A DNA stretch of 64,000 nucleotides, taken from NCBI RefSeq assembly GCF_928097925.1, contig NZ_CAKMRI010000001.1, positions 1,736,001 to 1,800,000 of the forward strand, in the 5' to 3' direction. This document shows, in pieces, positions 31,001 to 39,929 of this stretch. Within the stretch, counting starts at the first letter, position 1; every line of letters starts with the position of its first letter. The position numbers and the translations under genes are program-made. Source of the DNA: Mediannikoviicoccus vaginalis (GTDB taxonomy: Bacteria; Bacillota; Clostridia; Tissierellales; Peptoniphilaceae). The notes beneath the pieces were generated by a model, which worked only from the letters and a program-made list of their open reading frames with translations, searched no databases and was not told the origin of the DNA.

Positions 31001-32995
31001 TCAAAAGAAACATTTACAATCACAGTTCAAAGAGATACAGACGGTGACGGTACACCAGATATCTACGACAAGGACGATGATGGTGATGGAGTATCAGATG
31101 AAGATGAAAAGAAAGCTGGAACAGATCCAAAAGATAAAGACTCTAAACCAGAGGAAAAAACAACAGTAGATGACTCAAACAAGAGACCAGTAGAACCAAA
31201 TGGTAAAGACCAAGGTACAGGCGTTAAGGTAGAAAACCCAGACGACGATACTAAGGTAACTGCAAAAGATAAGGATGGAAACGACGTACCAGCAAAAATT
31301 GATCCTGATACAGGTGAAATCATCGTAACTCCAGGCGAAGATACTGAAGGACCAATCAAAGTTGTTGTAGAAGACCCAGACTTACCAGATGGTAAAACTG
31401 AAGTTGAAATCGAAGTTAAAAAACCGGAAGACAAAGACACCTACGTTACAGGAAAAGCTACACCAGTAGATCCAACAAATGAAGAACAAGGTACTGGCTA
31501 TGTAGTTAAAAACCCAGACAAAGATACAAAAGTATCTGCAAAAGACGAAGACGGTAATGATATACCAGTTAGAATCGACGAAAATGGAAATATCCTAGTA
31601 AAACCAGGTGAAAACGTAGATGGACCAATAAAGGTAACTGTAGAAGATCCAGACCTACCAGACGGTTCAATCACAGTAGAAGTACCAGTAAACGGTCACG
31701 AAGCTGGCAAAGATGACAATAACTCTGACACAAGTGTTGATGTATCAGGTAAAAAACCAGTAGACCCAACAGATGAAAAGCAAGGTACAGGTGTAATCGT
31801 TAATAATCCAGACAAAGATACAAAAGTAACTGCCAAGGATGAAGACGGTAAGGACGTACCAGCAGTAATCAATCCAGACACTGGTGAAATTGAAGTAACA
31901 CCAGGAAAAGATGTAGATGGACCTATCGATGTAACAATCACAGATCCAGATCTACCAGGCGGAAAAGTTGAAGTTGAAATCGAAGTTAATGGACACAAGA
32001 AAAACCAAGATGACAACGGATCTGACAAGAAACCAGACATACCAACTCCAACTCCAAATCCAAATCCAAAACCGGATCCAAAACCATCAGAAGACTCTCC
32101 AAGCAGAGAAACTGATAGAACTAAGGGTAAGGACAGAGTTGAAACAGCTATTGAAATTTCTAAGAAATACTTTGGACAAGCAGACACAGTAATAGTAGTA
32201 GATAGTAAAGATTTCCCTGACGCAATGACTGCATCAGTATTATCTAAGCTATTAAAGGCACCTATCCTACTAACAAATACTCATAAGCTTGACCCTAGAG
32301 TAGCTGCGGAAATTCAAAGACTTGGAGCAAGAGACGTAATAATCGTAGGTGGAAACTCATCAGTATCAGAAGCAGTTAAGAAAGAATTAGCTAAATTTGA
32401 TAAAGACAATGTAGAAAGAATCTACGGTAAAGACAGATACGAAACTTCAGCACAAGTTGCAAGAAGAGTAGTTCAAATCACAGGAAAAACTGGACACGCA
32501 GTAGTAGCATCAGGACAAGTATTTGCCGACGCACTAGCAGTAGCACCTTACGCATCAAGAGAAGGCTATCCAATACTACTAGTAAAAGCAAATAACTTAC
32601 CAAAATCAGTTAAAGATGTTATGACAGAACTAGCTATAAACAAAGTAACAATAGCAGGTGGATATTCAACAGTTAACAAATCTCTAGAAGCTTCACTACC
32701 AACAGTAGTAGAAAGACTAAGAGGAGACTCAAGATACGAAACAGCTATTGCTATAGCAGACAAGAAATTCAGCGGTTCAAAAGAAACATTCTTAGCAAAT
32801 GGAGAAGAGTGGATGGATGCACTAGTAATAGGACCAGTAGGCGGAATGTTAAATATGCCAATCCTATTAACAGGAGCAAACAGCGCACCAAAATCACTAA
32901 AAGACTATATCGCTAAATCAAATATCGAAAAGATAACTGCAATTGGTGGTAGAAGTATGGTAAGTGATAGGGTTCTAAACGAGCTAAGTAAATAG
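25022..32995 (+). CDS. Giant repetitive secreted surface protein with three CWB2 anchor repeats
   Basis: This 2657-residue protein has a signal peptide (cleavage probably after RALA, residue 32). Residues about 33-885 form an N-terminal region ending in an InlB-like VTFDLNGGKLP segment. A Rib-like domain (VPEGTKYTLG...VVNYKDGSKDEV) follows to about 1000. Residues about 1070-2336 hold three putative Ig-like modules (DTTAPKIDKIGDQTVVE...) each ending in a Ca-binding-like DTDGDGTPDIYDKDDDGDG tract, and seven roughly 90-residue VDPT...DDDTKVSAKDEDG modules. A unique island with two cysteines is at about 1502-1661. After a proline-rich spacer, three CWB2 repeats (about 2366-2657) should bind a cell-wall polymer non-covalently. 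No LPxTG is present. A role in adhesion is inferred. Confidence 0.93.
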   Translation: MENYNKGSFKRILSWLLVVAMLIGATPVRALAETQKADWTINEEKAAEMSYWKLANKNKILVVANAEGIKTPSVNYIGTYINEEGRTVIRVSFRMFQNLASGVWNKALFKFDNDLYNLIDFKNPKTGMYKGAVNYGWHDAAGYSEVSMFTNAGSSLSGSVNVKEQNLDNNKNKVGASSRLEIPIDLVLQEGKTIDDIVGQPHIQMRITNKDYTEVFCVAGTGKASSDPNNKDDSNVDKDTLITPYNSYTFMTYIPSANNNANVGTVEDYRIDVQFYCANSYAKYNEAGGYLDVFHKQSKKASGDLIGGEAFAFRQVFNEKFAKVLKPQDESGTVAEVFPASQQGDPWSNVEPIKITQSDLNTSANSDLNPGFTGIQVATNKEGNIPQKFAGLNTVFTTASAQSSYLNNTTTEFNSGLPTITRYYVDSEKLASAGLRKDDLAAFDFYSTFILEGTRKFIEYSATNDTGSDIVIQPNTKLTLTYDGGKTVAPDSNEDNYSLTFGEEPYKIELRSNFKHIGKAGSTFGQLYEYTLIPGMTIKAGEKIIFRTMKYKTAPNNVTLTIPTNDGDKSIVLNPGENGPEMNTPRRLNYITTYAGGSATQTALNPDIDEIFTDSTSITGRTKYRLAKIKINLNNKDFELSAGKDEKPVSINGVDKIGEDELMGYIFTTEGIEKFTMPTDLLKDTPIGISNEDIQKVAIASSYAIEKVQAKVTFDLNGGKLPTTTKSFEGFDTEQKSGTEFAYKLERANETDSVVRIAPMNEKYLYIVKSDLDGFKKELSTEKNPDYVPNGFEGENVSLKDHNDDDLVGDALELRKIVKEKPELAERSFLGWTTQKLEGTPEEVSTAFKALQEATTADQVNSKENFKFVATSPITEATTVYAAYGPEEKDADKYDVKYEEETGKVGEKVTVTPTVIDKDGKATKVPEGTKYTLGKDAPEGVKISDKTGEVTYTPSKKDAGKPVEIPVVVNYKDGSKDEVTAKVNVAKAQEESSKPTAKTIETVVGEVPDAKDGIENLDKLTNVSKVVWYENPDVSKVTEEGIPTKGTAMVIYENGTFDKVEVPVTVVAQKDTTAPKIDKIGDQTVVEKKPIKEIEVKTDDPDAEITVEGLPNGVTYDKDSKKITGSPDITDWNDADKENPEEVREVTVTVTAKDEAGNESKETFTITVQRDTDGDGTPDIYDKDDDGDGVSDEDEKKAGTDPKDKDSKPEEKTTVDDSNKRPVEPNGKDQGTGVKVENKDDDTKVTAKDKNEKDVPAKIDPDTGEIIVTPGEDTEGPIDVTVTDPDLPNGKTDVEIEVKKPEDKDTYVTGKATPVDPTDEEQGTGYVVKNPDKDTKVSAKDEDGNDIPVRIDENGNILVTPGKNVDGPIKVTVEDPDLPDGSITVEVPVNGHEAGKDDNNSDTKVDETGKKPVDPTNDPQDTGVKVENKDDDTKISAKDEDGKDVPVEIDEDGKVIVTPGEDVDGPITVTVEDKDLPDGKVDVEVEVNGHEKGKDDNNSDKVCLTPQGLREKVKPEIEAMFEGIKGKDKVYEGTLDSKNEEVVVKILDKTQSAKDLRGTGLATGLEKLFKEHNLVKIKVGSQEEKDLRQLALAQPTSGMTLQQLFALNFGADVMNEVQKTGDKTGKLADFIDKEVKLVLSFQQEGCSEFTSLTYTIKGVNGAKTTVDNSNVTPVDPTKDPQDTGIKVENKDDDTKVSAKDEDGNDVPVEIDEDGKVVVTPGTDVDGPITVVIEDPDIPDGKVEVEVPVNGHEKGKDDNGSDKDTTAPKIDKIGNQTVVEKQPIKEIEVKTDDPDAVITVEGLPNGVTYDEETGKITGSPDIKDWNDTDKENPEEVREVTVTVTAKDEAGNESTEEFTITVQRDTDGDGTPDIYDKDDDGDGVSDEDEKKAGTDPKNKDDKPADKDTTAPKIDRIGDQTVVEKKPIKEIEVKTDDPDAEITVEGLPNGVTYDKDSKKITGSPDITDWNDADKENPEEVREVTVTVTAKDEAGNESKETFTITVQRDTDGDGTPDIYDKDDDGDGVSDEDEKKAGTDPKDKDSKPEEKTTVDDSNKRPVEPNGKDQGTGVKVENPDDDTKVTAKDKDGNDVPAKIDPDTGEIIVTPGEDTEGPIKVVVEDPDLPDGKTEVEIEVKKPEDKDTYVTGKATPVDPTNEEQGTGYVVKNPDKDTKVSAKDEDGNDIPVRIDENGNILVKPGENVDGPIKVTVEDPDLPDGSITVEVPVNGHEAGKDDNNSDTSVDVSGKKPVDPTDEKQGTGVIVNNPDKDTKVTAKDEDGKDVPAVINPDTGEIEVTPGKDVDGPIDVTITDPDLPGGKVEVEIEVNGHKKNQDDNGSDKKPDIPTPTPNPNPKPDPKPSEDSPSRETDRTKGKDRVETAIEISKKYFGQADTVIVVDSKDFPDAMTASVLSKLLKAPILLTNTHKLDPRVAAEIQRLGARDVIIVGGNSSVSEAVKKELAKFDKDNVERIYGKDRYETSAQVARRVVQITGKTGHAVVASGQVFADALAVAPYASREGYPILLVKANNLPKSVKDVMTELAINKVTIAGGYSTVNKSLEASLPTVVERLRGDSRYETAIAIADKKFSGSKETFLANGEEWMDALVIGPVGGMLNMPILLTGANSAPKSLKDYIAKSNIEKITAIGGRSMVSDRVLNELSK
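28229..29226 (+). repeat. Internal ~1-kb direct duplication, first copy
   Basis: This stretch, coding for one Ig-like module, one Ca-binding-like tract and two 90-residue modules, recurs at 30731-31728 with an offset of 2502 bases. Long runs are identical at the DNA level, including synonymous sites, so the duplication is recent or kept uniform by gene conversion. Confidence 0.85.
30731..31728 (+). repeat. Internal ~1-kb direct duplication, second copy
   Basis: Second copy of 28229-29226. Differences cluster in the middle (for example ENKDDD to ENPDDD and NEKDVP to GNDVP), while the ends are almost unchanged. A third Ig-like/Ca-tract module at 30306-30720 is more diverged. Confidence 0.85.
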
Positions 32996-33001
32996 GAATA
33001 A

Positions 33002-33040
33002 GAAAAAAGAGCTTGAGGGAAACCTCAAATCTCTTTTTTT
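33002..33040 (+). terminator. Terminator of the giant surface-protein gene
   Basis: A long stem, AAAGAG and TTGAGG paired with CCTCAA and CTCTTT, with loop GAAA, is followed by TTTTTTT directly after the stop. Confidence 0.9.
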
Positions 33041-33133
33041 GAATTTTTTGAAAAATTCAAACTTAAAATTTTGTTTTTGTAGGCTTTATCAAACCATTTT
33101 TTAGTTCTAGTATATTTTATCGTTTTATTCTAC

Positions 33134-33274
33134 AAGGGGAAAAAGGCACCGTTTCGTACGGTTCCTATCCCCCTTAAAAACCCCCTTTACCTCCCAACGA
33201 CTTGGGGCCAGCCCCAAGACCCCGTTTGGAAAAATGTATGAAAGCTAAGGCTTTCCTTACTGTGCCTTCGGCAC
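33134..33274 (+). repeat. R2 repeat, type B
   Basis: Begins AAGGGGAAAAAGG, forms a hairpin with CCTATCCCCCTT, continues AAAACCCCC and then CTTGGGG-CCAG-CCCCAAG as a second hairpin. AAAGC-TAAG-GCTTT and GTGCC-TTC-GGCAC hairpins follow. The same order is found reverse-complemented at 39615-39758, and the first half resembles the type A copies at 39161 and 45150. Confidence 0.8.
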
Positions 33275-33303
33275 TATAGTTTGAAGTAAACATACCCTAC
33301 TAT

Positions 33304-33424
33304 GTCATCCTGAGGGAGCGCAAGCGATTCGAAGGATTCTTGACCTAACAGAAGACGTAGTCTTCGTTGTAGGTCAAATGTCGATCTCGTTTCACTTTCT
33401 GAAAGAAAGTGTCAGAAGGCGACC
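33304..33424 (+). repeat. R1 head joined to R3 repeat (copy 2)
   Basis: GTCATCCTGAGGGAGCG-CAAG-CGATTCGAAGGATTCTTGACC leads into the 83-base R3 block (33342-33424), which differs from copy 1 at very few positions. R1 and R3 are thus joined in the same register as at 39368-39501. Confidence 0.85.
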
Positions 33425-33505
33425 TAGCATTTAACTTGACAAAAGCGTTCCTTTAAAGGATTTTTATTTAGGAGAAATTAATGTATGAATATTGTAAAGG
33501 AGTAA

Positions 33506-33535
33506 TTGACAATTTACAAAGCTATAATATATAAT
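33506..33535 (+). promoter_or_regulatory. Promoter of a candidate small RNA
   Basis: A consensus TTGACA at 33506-33511 and TATAAT at 33530-33535 with 18-bp spacing. No gene start follows within 200 bases; a terminator hairpin does. Confidence 0.6.
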
Positions 33536-33541
33536 GTAAAA

Positions 33542-33600
33542 ACGAATTGAAAACAATAGTTTTGCGGGTGATGCATTTATGCGTCACTCGATTTTTTTAT
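33542..33600 (+). ncRNA. Candidate small RNA of about 57 nt
   Basis: From the predicted start, AAAAC-AATA-GTTTT forms a small hairpin and GTGATGC-ATTTAT-GCGTCAC forms a strong one followed by TTTTTTT, a textbook terminator. The span between promoter and terminator is too short for a protein. Target and family are unknown. Confidence 0.45.
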
Positions 33601-33773
33601 GCAGATTTTAAAAGATTGGTAAGTGACTGATGAGAAGTGAGAAGTTGGAAGGTTGGAAGATTAAAGTGAGATGAGAAATGAGAAGTTAGAGTAATGGTTA
33701 GCACGCAATTATAATGATGTTGTATTGACAATGCACGAACTTATGGATATAATATTTCAAAGGAGATGGTGTT

Positions 33774-34046
33774 ATGGCTACAACTAATTTAAATATAAGA
33801 ACTGATAAAGAAATAAAAGAGGCGGCGGAAAAAATATATGCTAGCTTAGGTTTAAATATGACTACTGCAATTAATATGTTTTTAAGGGCTAGTATTAGGG
33901 AAAGTGGAATTCCTTTTGATTTAAAACTAAATGTACCAAATGATGAAACTATAAAGGCAATAGAAGAGGGCAGAGCTATAGCAAGAGATAATAATATTAA
34001 GTCTTATGATAGTATTGATGATTTGAGGGCGGACCTTGAAGTATAA
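33774..34046 (+). CDS. RelB/DinJ-family antitoxin
   Basis: This 90-residue protein is the ribbon-helix-helix antitoxin of a type II toxin-antitoxin module, which represses its own promoter and neutralises a YafQ-type mRNA interferase. The RHH part is TTNLNIRTDKEIKEAAEKIY followed by LGLNMTTAINMFLRASIRE, very typical of DinJ. The C-terminal toxin-binding segment ends in YDSIDDLRADLEV. AAAGGAGATGG precedes the ATG. The partner toxin gene directly downstream is truncated, so the antitoxin may be an orphan. Confidence 0.92.
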   Translation: MATTNLNIRTDKEIKEAAEKIYASLGLNMTTAINMFLRASIRESGIPFDLKLNVPNDETIKAIEEGRAIARDNNIKSYDSIDDLRADLEV

Positions 34047-34149
34047 AATAAAGTTTACGGCGAGATTTAAAAAGGATTTAAAACTAGTTAAAAAACAAAG
34101 AAAAGACATTGATAAGTTATTTGACATAGTTGAAAGAATAGATGAATAA
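34036..34149 (+). pseudogene. YafQ-type toxin, truncated after 37 codons
   Basis: From the TTG at 34036, overlapping the antitoxin end by 11 bases as in intact dinJ-yafQ pairs, the frame reads LKYKIKFTARFKKDLKLVKK and goes on to ERIDE, then stops at 34149. YafQ toxins are about 90 residues; everything after the first helices, including the catalytic histidines, is absent. An R1 repeat begins two bases after the stop, so its insertion or an associated deletion probably removed the rest. The remnant should have no RNase activity. Confidence 0.8.
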
Positions 34150-34150
34150 T

Positions 34151-34250
34151 TATATGTTATGAGACTTTAGCAGATGCTTTTCAAAGAAAAGCATCTGAGA
34201 TTCTTCGACTCCAATTTTTTGTGCCAAAAAATTTCCGCTCAGAATGACAG
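34151..34250 (-). repeat. R1 repeat, full copy (minus orientation)
   Basis: On the minus strand: GTCATTCTGAGCGG, hairpin 1 AATTTTTTG / CAAAAAATT, linker GGAGTCGAAGAATCTC, hairpin 2 AGATGCTTTTC / GAAAAGCATCT, tail GCTAAAGTCTCATAACATATA. It starts directly behind the truncated toxin gene. Confidence 0.87.
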
Positions 34251-34365
34251 AGCGAGTGTTTTACGTTCTCATGTAGGAGAAAGAAGAAAGGATGTTACTG
34301 CTCGCTCAGTATGACTGAAGAGAGGTGGGAAGTGAGAGGTTGGAGGTTGGAAGATAGGGAATGAT

Positions 34366-34462
34366 TACATGTTATGAGGCTTTAGCATTAACTTTCTAAA
34401 AGAAAGTTAATGAGATCCTTCAGCTACAATTTTGCTACGCAAAATTTTCGTTCAGGATGACA
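34366..34462 (-). repeat. R1 repeat, full copy (minus orientation)
   Basis: On the minus strand: GTCATCCTGAACG, hairpin 1 AATTTTGC / GCAAAATT, linker GTAGCTGAAGGATCTC, hairpin 2 ATTAACTTTC / GAAAGTTAAT, tail GCTAAAGCCTCATAACATGTA. Linkers and tail match the copy at 34151; the hairpin arms differ but still pair. Between the two copies (34251-34365) only degenerate R1-like pieces and no gene are seen. Confidence 0.87.
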
Positions 34463-34557
34463 ATACAGGGGCTTGTACTTCCATGAAGGGAAATAAGATT
34501 ATTGCATAACATGGTGAGTTCTTAAAAAAAGAAAGCCTATACCAGCTTTCTTCTAAA

Positions 34558-35655
34558 TTATTTTCTATTTTCGTTTCTCATTTCAACATAGTTTCTACTT
34601 GCGATTTTTAAAAGCTCTGTCACTCCATCGATAACTATTTTTCTTTGGTCCGATGGTAGGTCTTTCAATGATATGGTCAGTTTTCCTAGGGTTTTTATAA
34701 CATTTCTATTGGTTAAATTCGGATTGAATTCGGTTTTTCCAATTTGCTCGAACAGGTCGTAGACTGCTTCGAAGAAAAGCTCCCTATTTTCGCTAGATAT
34801 TTTTGAGATCCATTGTTTCAGTGTGAACTCTGCAAATTCGCTTTCTTTTGAAAGGTGGTCCAGATATAAAAAGTCTCGCCCTGATATTTGCCAATTATAC
34901 ATGTCATGTTGTTTTATCGGATCTTCTTTTGATGAAACTATTTTTACTTTGCCTTCTCTTTCTAGCAATGTTCCTACAATGGAACTTTGTGGTATATAGT
35001 TTGTCATTTTTTCTTTTGCTCTATTTCGAACTTCTTCTGTTAGGCTATCTTCTGTTAGGCCCGGGCCGTCAAAGTTAAATGCTTTGATTACTTTTTCATA
35101 GACTTCGCTTTTGCATTTTGTTAGGCTATATAGTGACAGGTTTCCACCTTTTGAGTGTCCGTTTATAATTATATGGTCATATTCTTTTGCGACTTTTTCT
35201 AAATAGTTCAGTGCAGAAAGTTGCGATGGAACTGAGTCTAAAAAGCTCATATTAAAGTCTTCTTTCCATCCAATAAGCTCCCTGTTTGTTCCTCTAAAGG
35301 TCACCATGGCAATTTCATTTGGTAGTAAAAAGGTCATGGCGGCAAATTGTTTTTGAATTTCTATATCGGTTTCGCTTTCAAATTTTACAATTTTAATATT
35401 TTCAAATCGCTTTGTCTTAATGACTTCTTTTAAAAGTTTTTTGTCTTCTGGGGTAACTAGATATTCTTCAAGTTTATCTTTTTTTAAAAGTTCATCTCCC
35501 ATATCTTTTATGCACATGGATGAAAAGTCTGTTATAAGTTCCATTGGCATATATGACAGCCTTGCTAAAATCGATGCATCTACTGGGCTTAGTCCGTCCA
35601 GGTCTATGGTAATGTCGCCTCTAAAGTTTAAATAGTCGTAGTAGTGGTAGGGCAT
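34558..35655 (-). CDS. DUF2974/Mbeg1-like alpha/beta-hydrolase
   Basis: This 365-residue cytoplasmic protein looks like the DUF2974 (Mbeg1-like) group of lipase-fold proteins. The nucleophile elbow GHSKGG (Ser about residue 170) follows an HIIING strand, and the upstream VTFRGTNRELIGWKED segment is typical. The N-terminal YDYLNFRGDITIDLDGLS is also a group feature. No signal peptide is seen. Substrate is unknown. It overlaps the membrane-protein gene upstream by one base (TAATG), so the two are co-translated. Confidence 0.85.
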   Translation of the reverse strand: MPYHYYDYLNFRGDITIDLDGLSPVDASILARLSYMPMELITDFSSMCIKDMGDELLKKDKLEEYLVTPEDKKLLKEVIKTKRFENIKIVKFESETDIEIQKQFAAMTFLLPNEIAMVTFRGTNRELIGWKEDFNMSFLDSVPSQLSALNYLEKVAKEYDHIIINGHSKGGNLSLYSLTKCKSEVYEKVIKAFNFDGPGLTEDSLTEEVRNRAKEKMTNYIPQSSIVGTLLEREGKVKIVSSKEDPIKQHDMYNWQISGRDFLYLDHLSKESEFAEFTLKQWISKISSENRELFFEAVYDLFEQIGKTEFNPNLTNRNVIKTLGKLTISLKDLPSDQRKIVIDGVTELLKIASRNYVEMRNENRK

Positions 35656-36176
35656 TAATCATCCTCCCGAGTTTTAATTTTTCTTTTTACTGCAAAGTAG
35701 ACTCCAAATATTACAATGGCAAAGCAAATCAAGGCGTAGATGCTATTGTAAATAATTTGGTTTGATGTCTGTGACACTATATCTACTTTAATGTCGTCAG
35801 AAGCTTTTGAAATATCGTAGGTGATGTGGCTTCTGTCGTTGTCTTGATGTATTTTATAGTGGTCCAATTTTTCGATATTGTAATAGACCGAGTCCCTTGT
35901 ATAAAGTTTGAATAGAAGGCTCTTGTTGTAGGTAACTGCTGTGTATGTGTCCCCAGTTTTAAAAATCAAAAGATGTGATGATTTTGTCTTTTCATCTAGT
36001 AGGAGTTTTGTGTCTGCCTGGTCTTCTGGAACGTATTTCAGTAGAAAATTAACTGCGTCCTTTTCTAAATTTCTTTTTGAAATTGTGTAGACTTTGCTTC
36101 CATCCAGGATAAAAATAAATATAAACACTGAAAGGACCATTAGCAGTACAATCTGTAGTCTCTCTTTATTTTTCAT
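35655..36176 (-). CDS. Membrane protein of unknown function
   Basis: I do not recognise this 173-residue protein. One membrane segment lies at the N-terminus (IVLLMVLSVFIFIFIL, about residues 9-24) and one near the C-terminus (YALICFAIVIFGVYFAV), followed by a basic tail. The about 110 residues between are predicted to be extracellular by charge and look like a small sensor or folding domain (ADTKLLLDEKTKSSHLLIFK). It forms an operon with the DUF2974 hydrolase gene. Confidence 0.75.
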   Translation of the reverse strand: MKNKERLQIVLLMVLSVFIFIFILDGSKVYTISKRNLEKDAVNFLLKYVPEDQADTKLLLDEKTKSSHLLIFKTGDTYTAVTYNKSLLFKLYTRDSVYYNIEKLDHYKIHQDNDRSHITYDISKASDDIKVDIVSQTSNQIIYNSIYALICFAIVIFGVYFAVKRKIKTREDD

Positions 36177-36218
36177 TAAATCGCTCCTTTAATGATATAA
36201 TCAAAATAGGTGATTATT

Positions 36219-38587
<2,369 letters not shown>

Positions 38588-38684
38588 AATACCTCCATAA
38601 ATACTTATTTTATCACATTTTGGTGATGTACTTCCATAGGTTAAAAGCTTTTATAAGGGGTATATGATAATAGAGGTGATATTA

Positions 38685-39065
38685 ATGAAATTTAAACCAA
38701 TACACTCATGTATTAGAGTTGTTAATTTAGAAAAATCTGTAGATTTTTACAAAAACGCATTTGGATTTATTGAAACGAGAAGAAAGGACTATCCAGATGA
38801 CAAGTTTACCCTTGTGTATATGGCGCCGGAAGAAGGAGCATTTGAAATAGAACTTACCTATAACTATGGACACGAGCCATATGACCTAGGTAATGGCTAT
38901 TCACATATTGCAGTTGAAGTGGAAGACCTTGAAAAAGAACACGAAGAACATAAGAGCAAGGGATATAGAGTGACAGACCTGGGAGGCCTTTCCGATGCAA
39001 AGAGACCAAGCTTTTACTTTATAACAGACCCAGATGGATATGATATAGAGGTGATCAGAGCTTAG
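38685..39065 (+). CDS. Glyoxalase I-like (VOC superfamily) protein
   Basis: This 126-residue protein matches lactoylglutathione lyase-type VOC proteins. Metal ligand candidates are the His in IHSCIRV, the Glu in AFEIELTYN, the His in YSHIAVEV and the Glu in YDIEVI, which is the usual HEHE pattern. ATG 38685 is chosen because GAGGTGAT lies just before it; an upstream ATG at 38664 has no ribosome binding site. Methylglyoxal detoxification is the likely role, though VOC specificities vary. Confidence 0.88.
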   Translation: MKFKPIHSCIRVVNLEKSVDFYKNAFGFIETRRKDYPDDKFTLVYMAPEEGAFEIELTYNYGHEPYDLGNGYSHIAVEVEDLEKEHEEHKSKGYRVTDLGGLSDAKRPSFYFITDPDGYDIEVIRA

Positions 39066-39079
39066 TAGGGAAGCTACGC

Positions 39080-39152
39080 ACCCTGTCATCTTGAGCGGAA
39101 AATTTTTGTAGGGTTTTCACCCTACAACTTTTTTTTATTCCTAATCCACTTC
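39080..39152 (+). repeat. R1 head and GTAGG hairpin module
   Basis: GTCATCTTGAGCGGAAAATTT is followed by GTAGGGT-TTTC-ACCCTAC (39108-39124) and a T-rich stretch. The GTAGG hairpin recurs upstream of R2 at 45100-45116 (GTAGGTC / GACCTAC) and beside the inverted R2 copy at 39798-39814, with different arms in one copy. Confidence 0.7.
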
Positions 39153-39160
39153 CTTATTTA

Positions 39161-39306
39161 ACCAAGGGGAAAGCTAAGAAACCTTTTCGTATGGTTTCTA
39201 TCGCTTTCCCCTTGAAATCCCCTTTTTCTTACCTTCCAAACGATTCAGGACTGGCCGTCCTGAAAACCTGCTTAGAAAGAGGAAGAAAATCTTGCTGGAT
39301 TTTCTT
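39161..39306 (+). repeat. R2 repeat, type A (copy 1)
   Basis: A 146-base block that recurs at 45150-45295 with a single difference (C or T at 39295). It holds the hairpins GGGGAAAGC / GCTTTCCCC, with inner GAAACC / GGTTTC, and TTCAGGAC / GTCCTGAA. The two copies are direct repeats that bracket tRNA-Thr and the subtilase gene. Confidence 0.9.
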
Positions 39307-39367
39307 CAGTTTTGTAATGTGTTTTTGGATGTTTTTGTCTTTCATAGAAATATAACTTCCCAGTATT

Positions 39368-39530
39368 GTCATTCTGAGGGAGAAAATTTCAAAGAAATTT
39401 TCGAGTCGAAGAATTCTTGACCTAACAGAAGACGAAGTCTTCGTCGTAGGTCAAATGTCGATCTCGTTTCACTTTTCGATGAAAAGTGTCAGAAGGCGAC
39501 CTCAGTTGCTTTTCGATGAAAAGCAACTGT
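39368..39530 (+). repeat. R1 head, R3 repeat (copy 3) and extra hairpin
   Basis: GTCATTCTGAGGGA, hairpin GAAAATTTC / GAAATTTTC and GAGTCGAAGAATTCTT join the 83-base R3 block (39419-39501). Here the second R3 hairpin reads CACTTTTC-GAT-GAAAAGTG, so both arms changed together relative to copies 1 and 2. A further hairpin CAGTTGCTTTTC / GAAAAGCAACTG follows. Confidence 0.87.
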
Positions 39531-39554
39531 AAAAGTGTCTTAATATGTTTTTTA

Positions 39555-39814
39555 GGGATAACATCGCTACGCTCGCTCAACATGACATTGCAAGGTGTAA
39601 ATGCTCTTAATACAGTGCCGATAGGCACAAACAGGAAAGCCTTAGCTTTCCTACCGCTTTACAAAAGGGGTCTTGGGGATATCCCCAAGTCGTTGGGAGG
39701 TAAAGGGGGTTTTAAAGGGGGATAGGAACCGTACGAAAAGGTTCCTTTTCCCCCTTTTTAGAATAAAAGAAAAACATAATCTAGAAATAAACTGGTCGTA
39801 GGGTAGAACCCTAC
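39555..39814 (-). repeat. R1 head, R2 type B and GTAGG hairpin, minus orientation
   Basis: On the minus strand the order is GTAGGGT / ACCCTAC hairpin (39798-39814), R2 type B (39615-39758), then an R1 head GTCATGTTGAGCGAGCG (39555-39588). This is the same order of modules as in the plus-oriented islands at 33134-33424 and 45100-45404, so the composite behaves as a unit. Confidence 0.8.
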
Positions 39815-39825
39815 AAAATAAAACA

Positions 39826-39853
39826 AAAAAAGACATCCCAATTGGAATGTCTT
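39826..39853 (-). terminator. Terminator of tRNA-Thr
   Basis: On the minus strand AGACATTCC-AATT-GGGATGTCT is followed by TTTTTTG directly after the tRNA CCA. Confidence 0.85.
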
Positions 39854-39929
39854 TGGAGCTCACTGCCGGAATCGAACCGGCGACCTCTTCCTTACCATGG
39901 AAGCGCTCTACCTACTGAGCTAAGAGAGC
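39854..39929 (-). tRNA. tRNA-Thr, anticodon GGT
   Basis: On the minus strand the gene starts GCTCTCTTAGCTCAGTAGG and ends AGTGAGCTCCA, including an encoded CCA. The anticodon arm CTTCC-ATGGTAA-GGAAG gives GGT (codon ACC/ACU). T-arm CCGGTTCGATTCCGG is normal. The acceptor stem has one T-T mismatch (GCTCTCT against AGTGAGC). Confidence 0.93.

Noticed and set aside
28561-31440. Long antisense frames opposite the repeat region of the giant surface protein
   Set aside because: They mirror the acidic repeat codons (Ser/Val/Thr-rich shadow), recur identically opposite each repeat and have no start signals.
28229-32030. Regular direct repeats that might suggest a CRISPR array
   Set aside because: The repeats are in-frame protein modules of about 270-420 bases; no short palindromic repeat with unique spacers and no cas genes are present.
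39486-39863. Short frames on both strands within the 39.4-39.9 kb repeat island
   Set aside because: They consist entirely of R1, R2 and R3 hairpin sequence, whose frames are not kept between copies.
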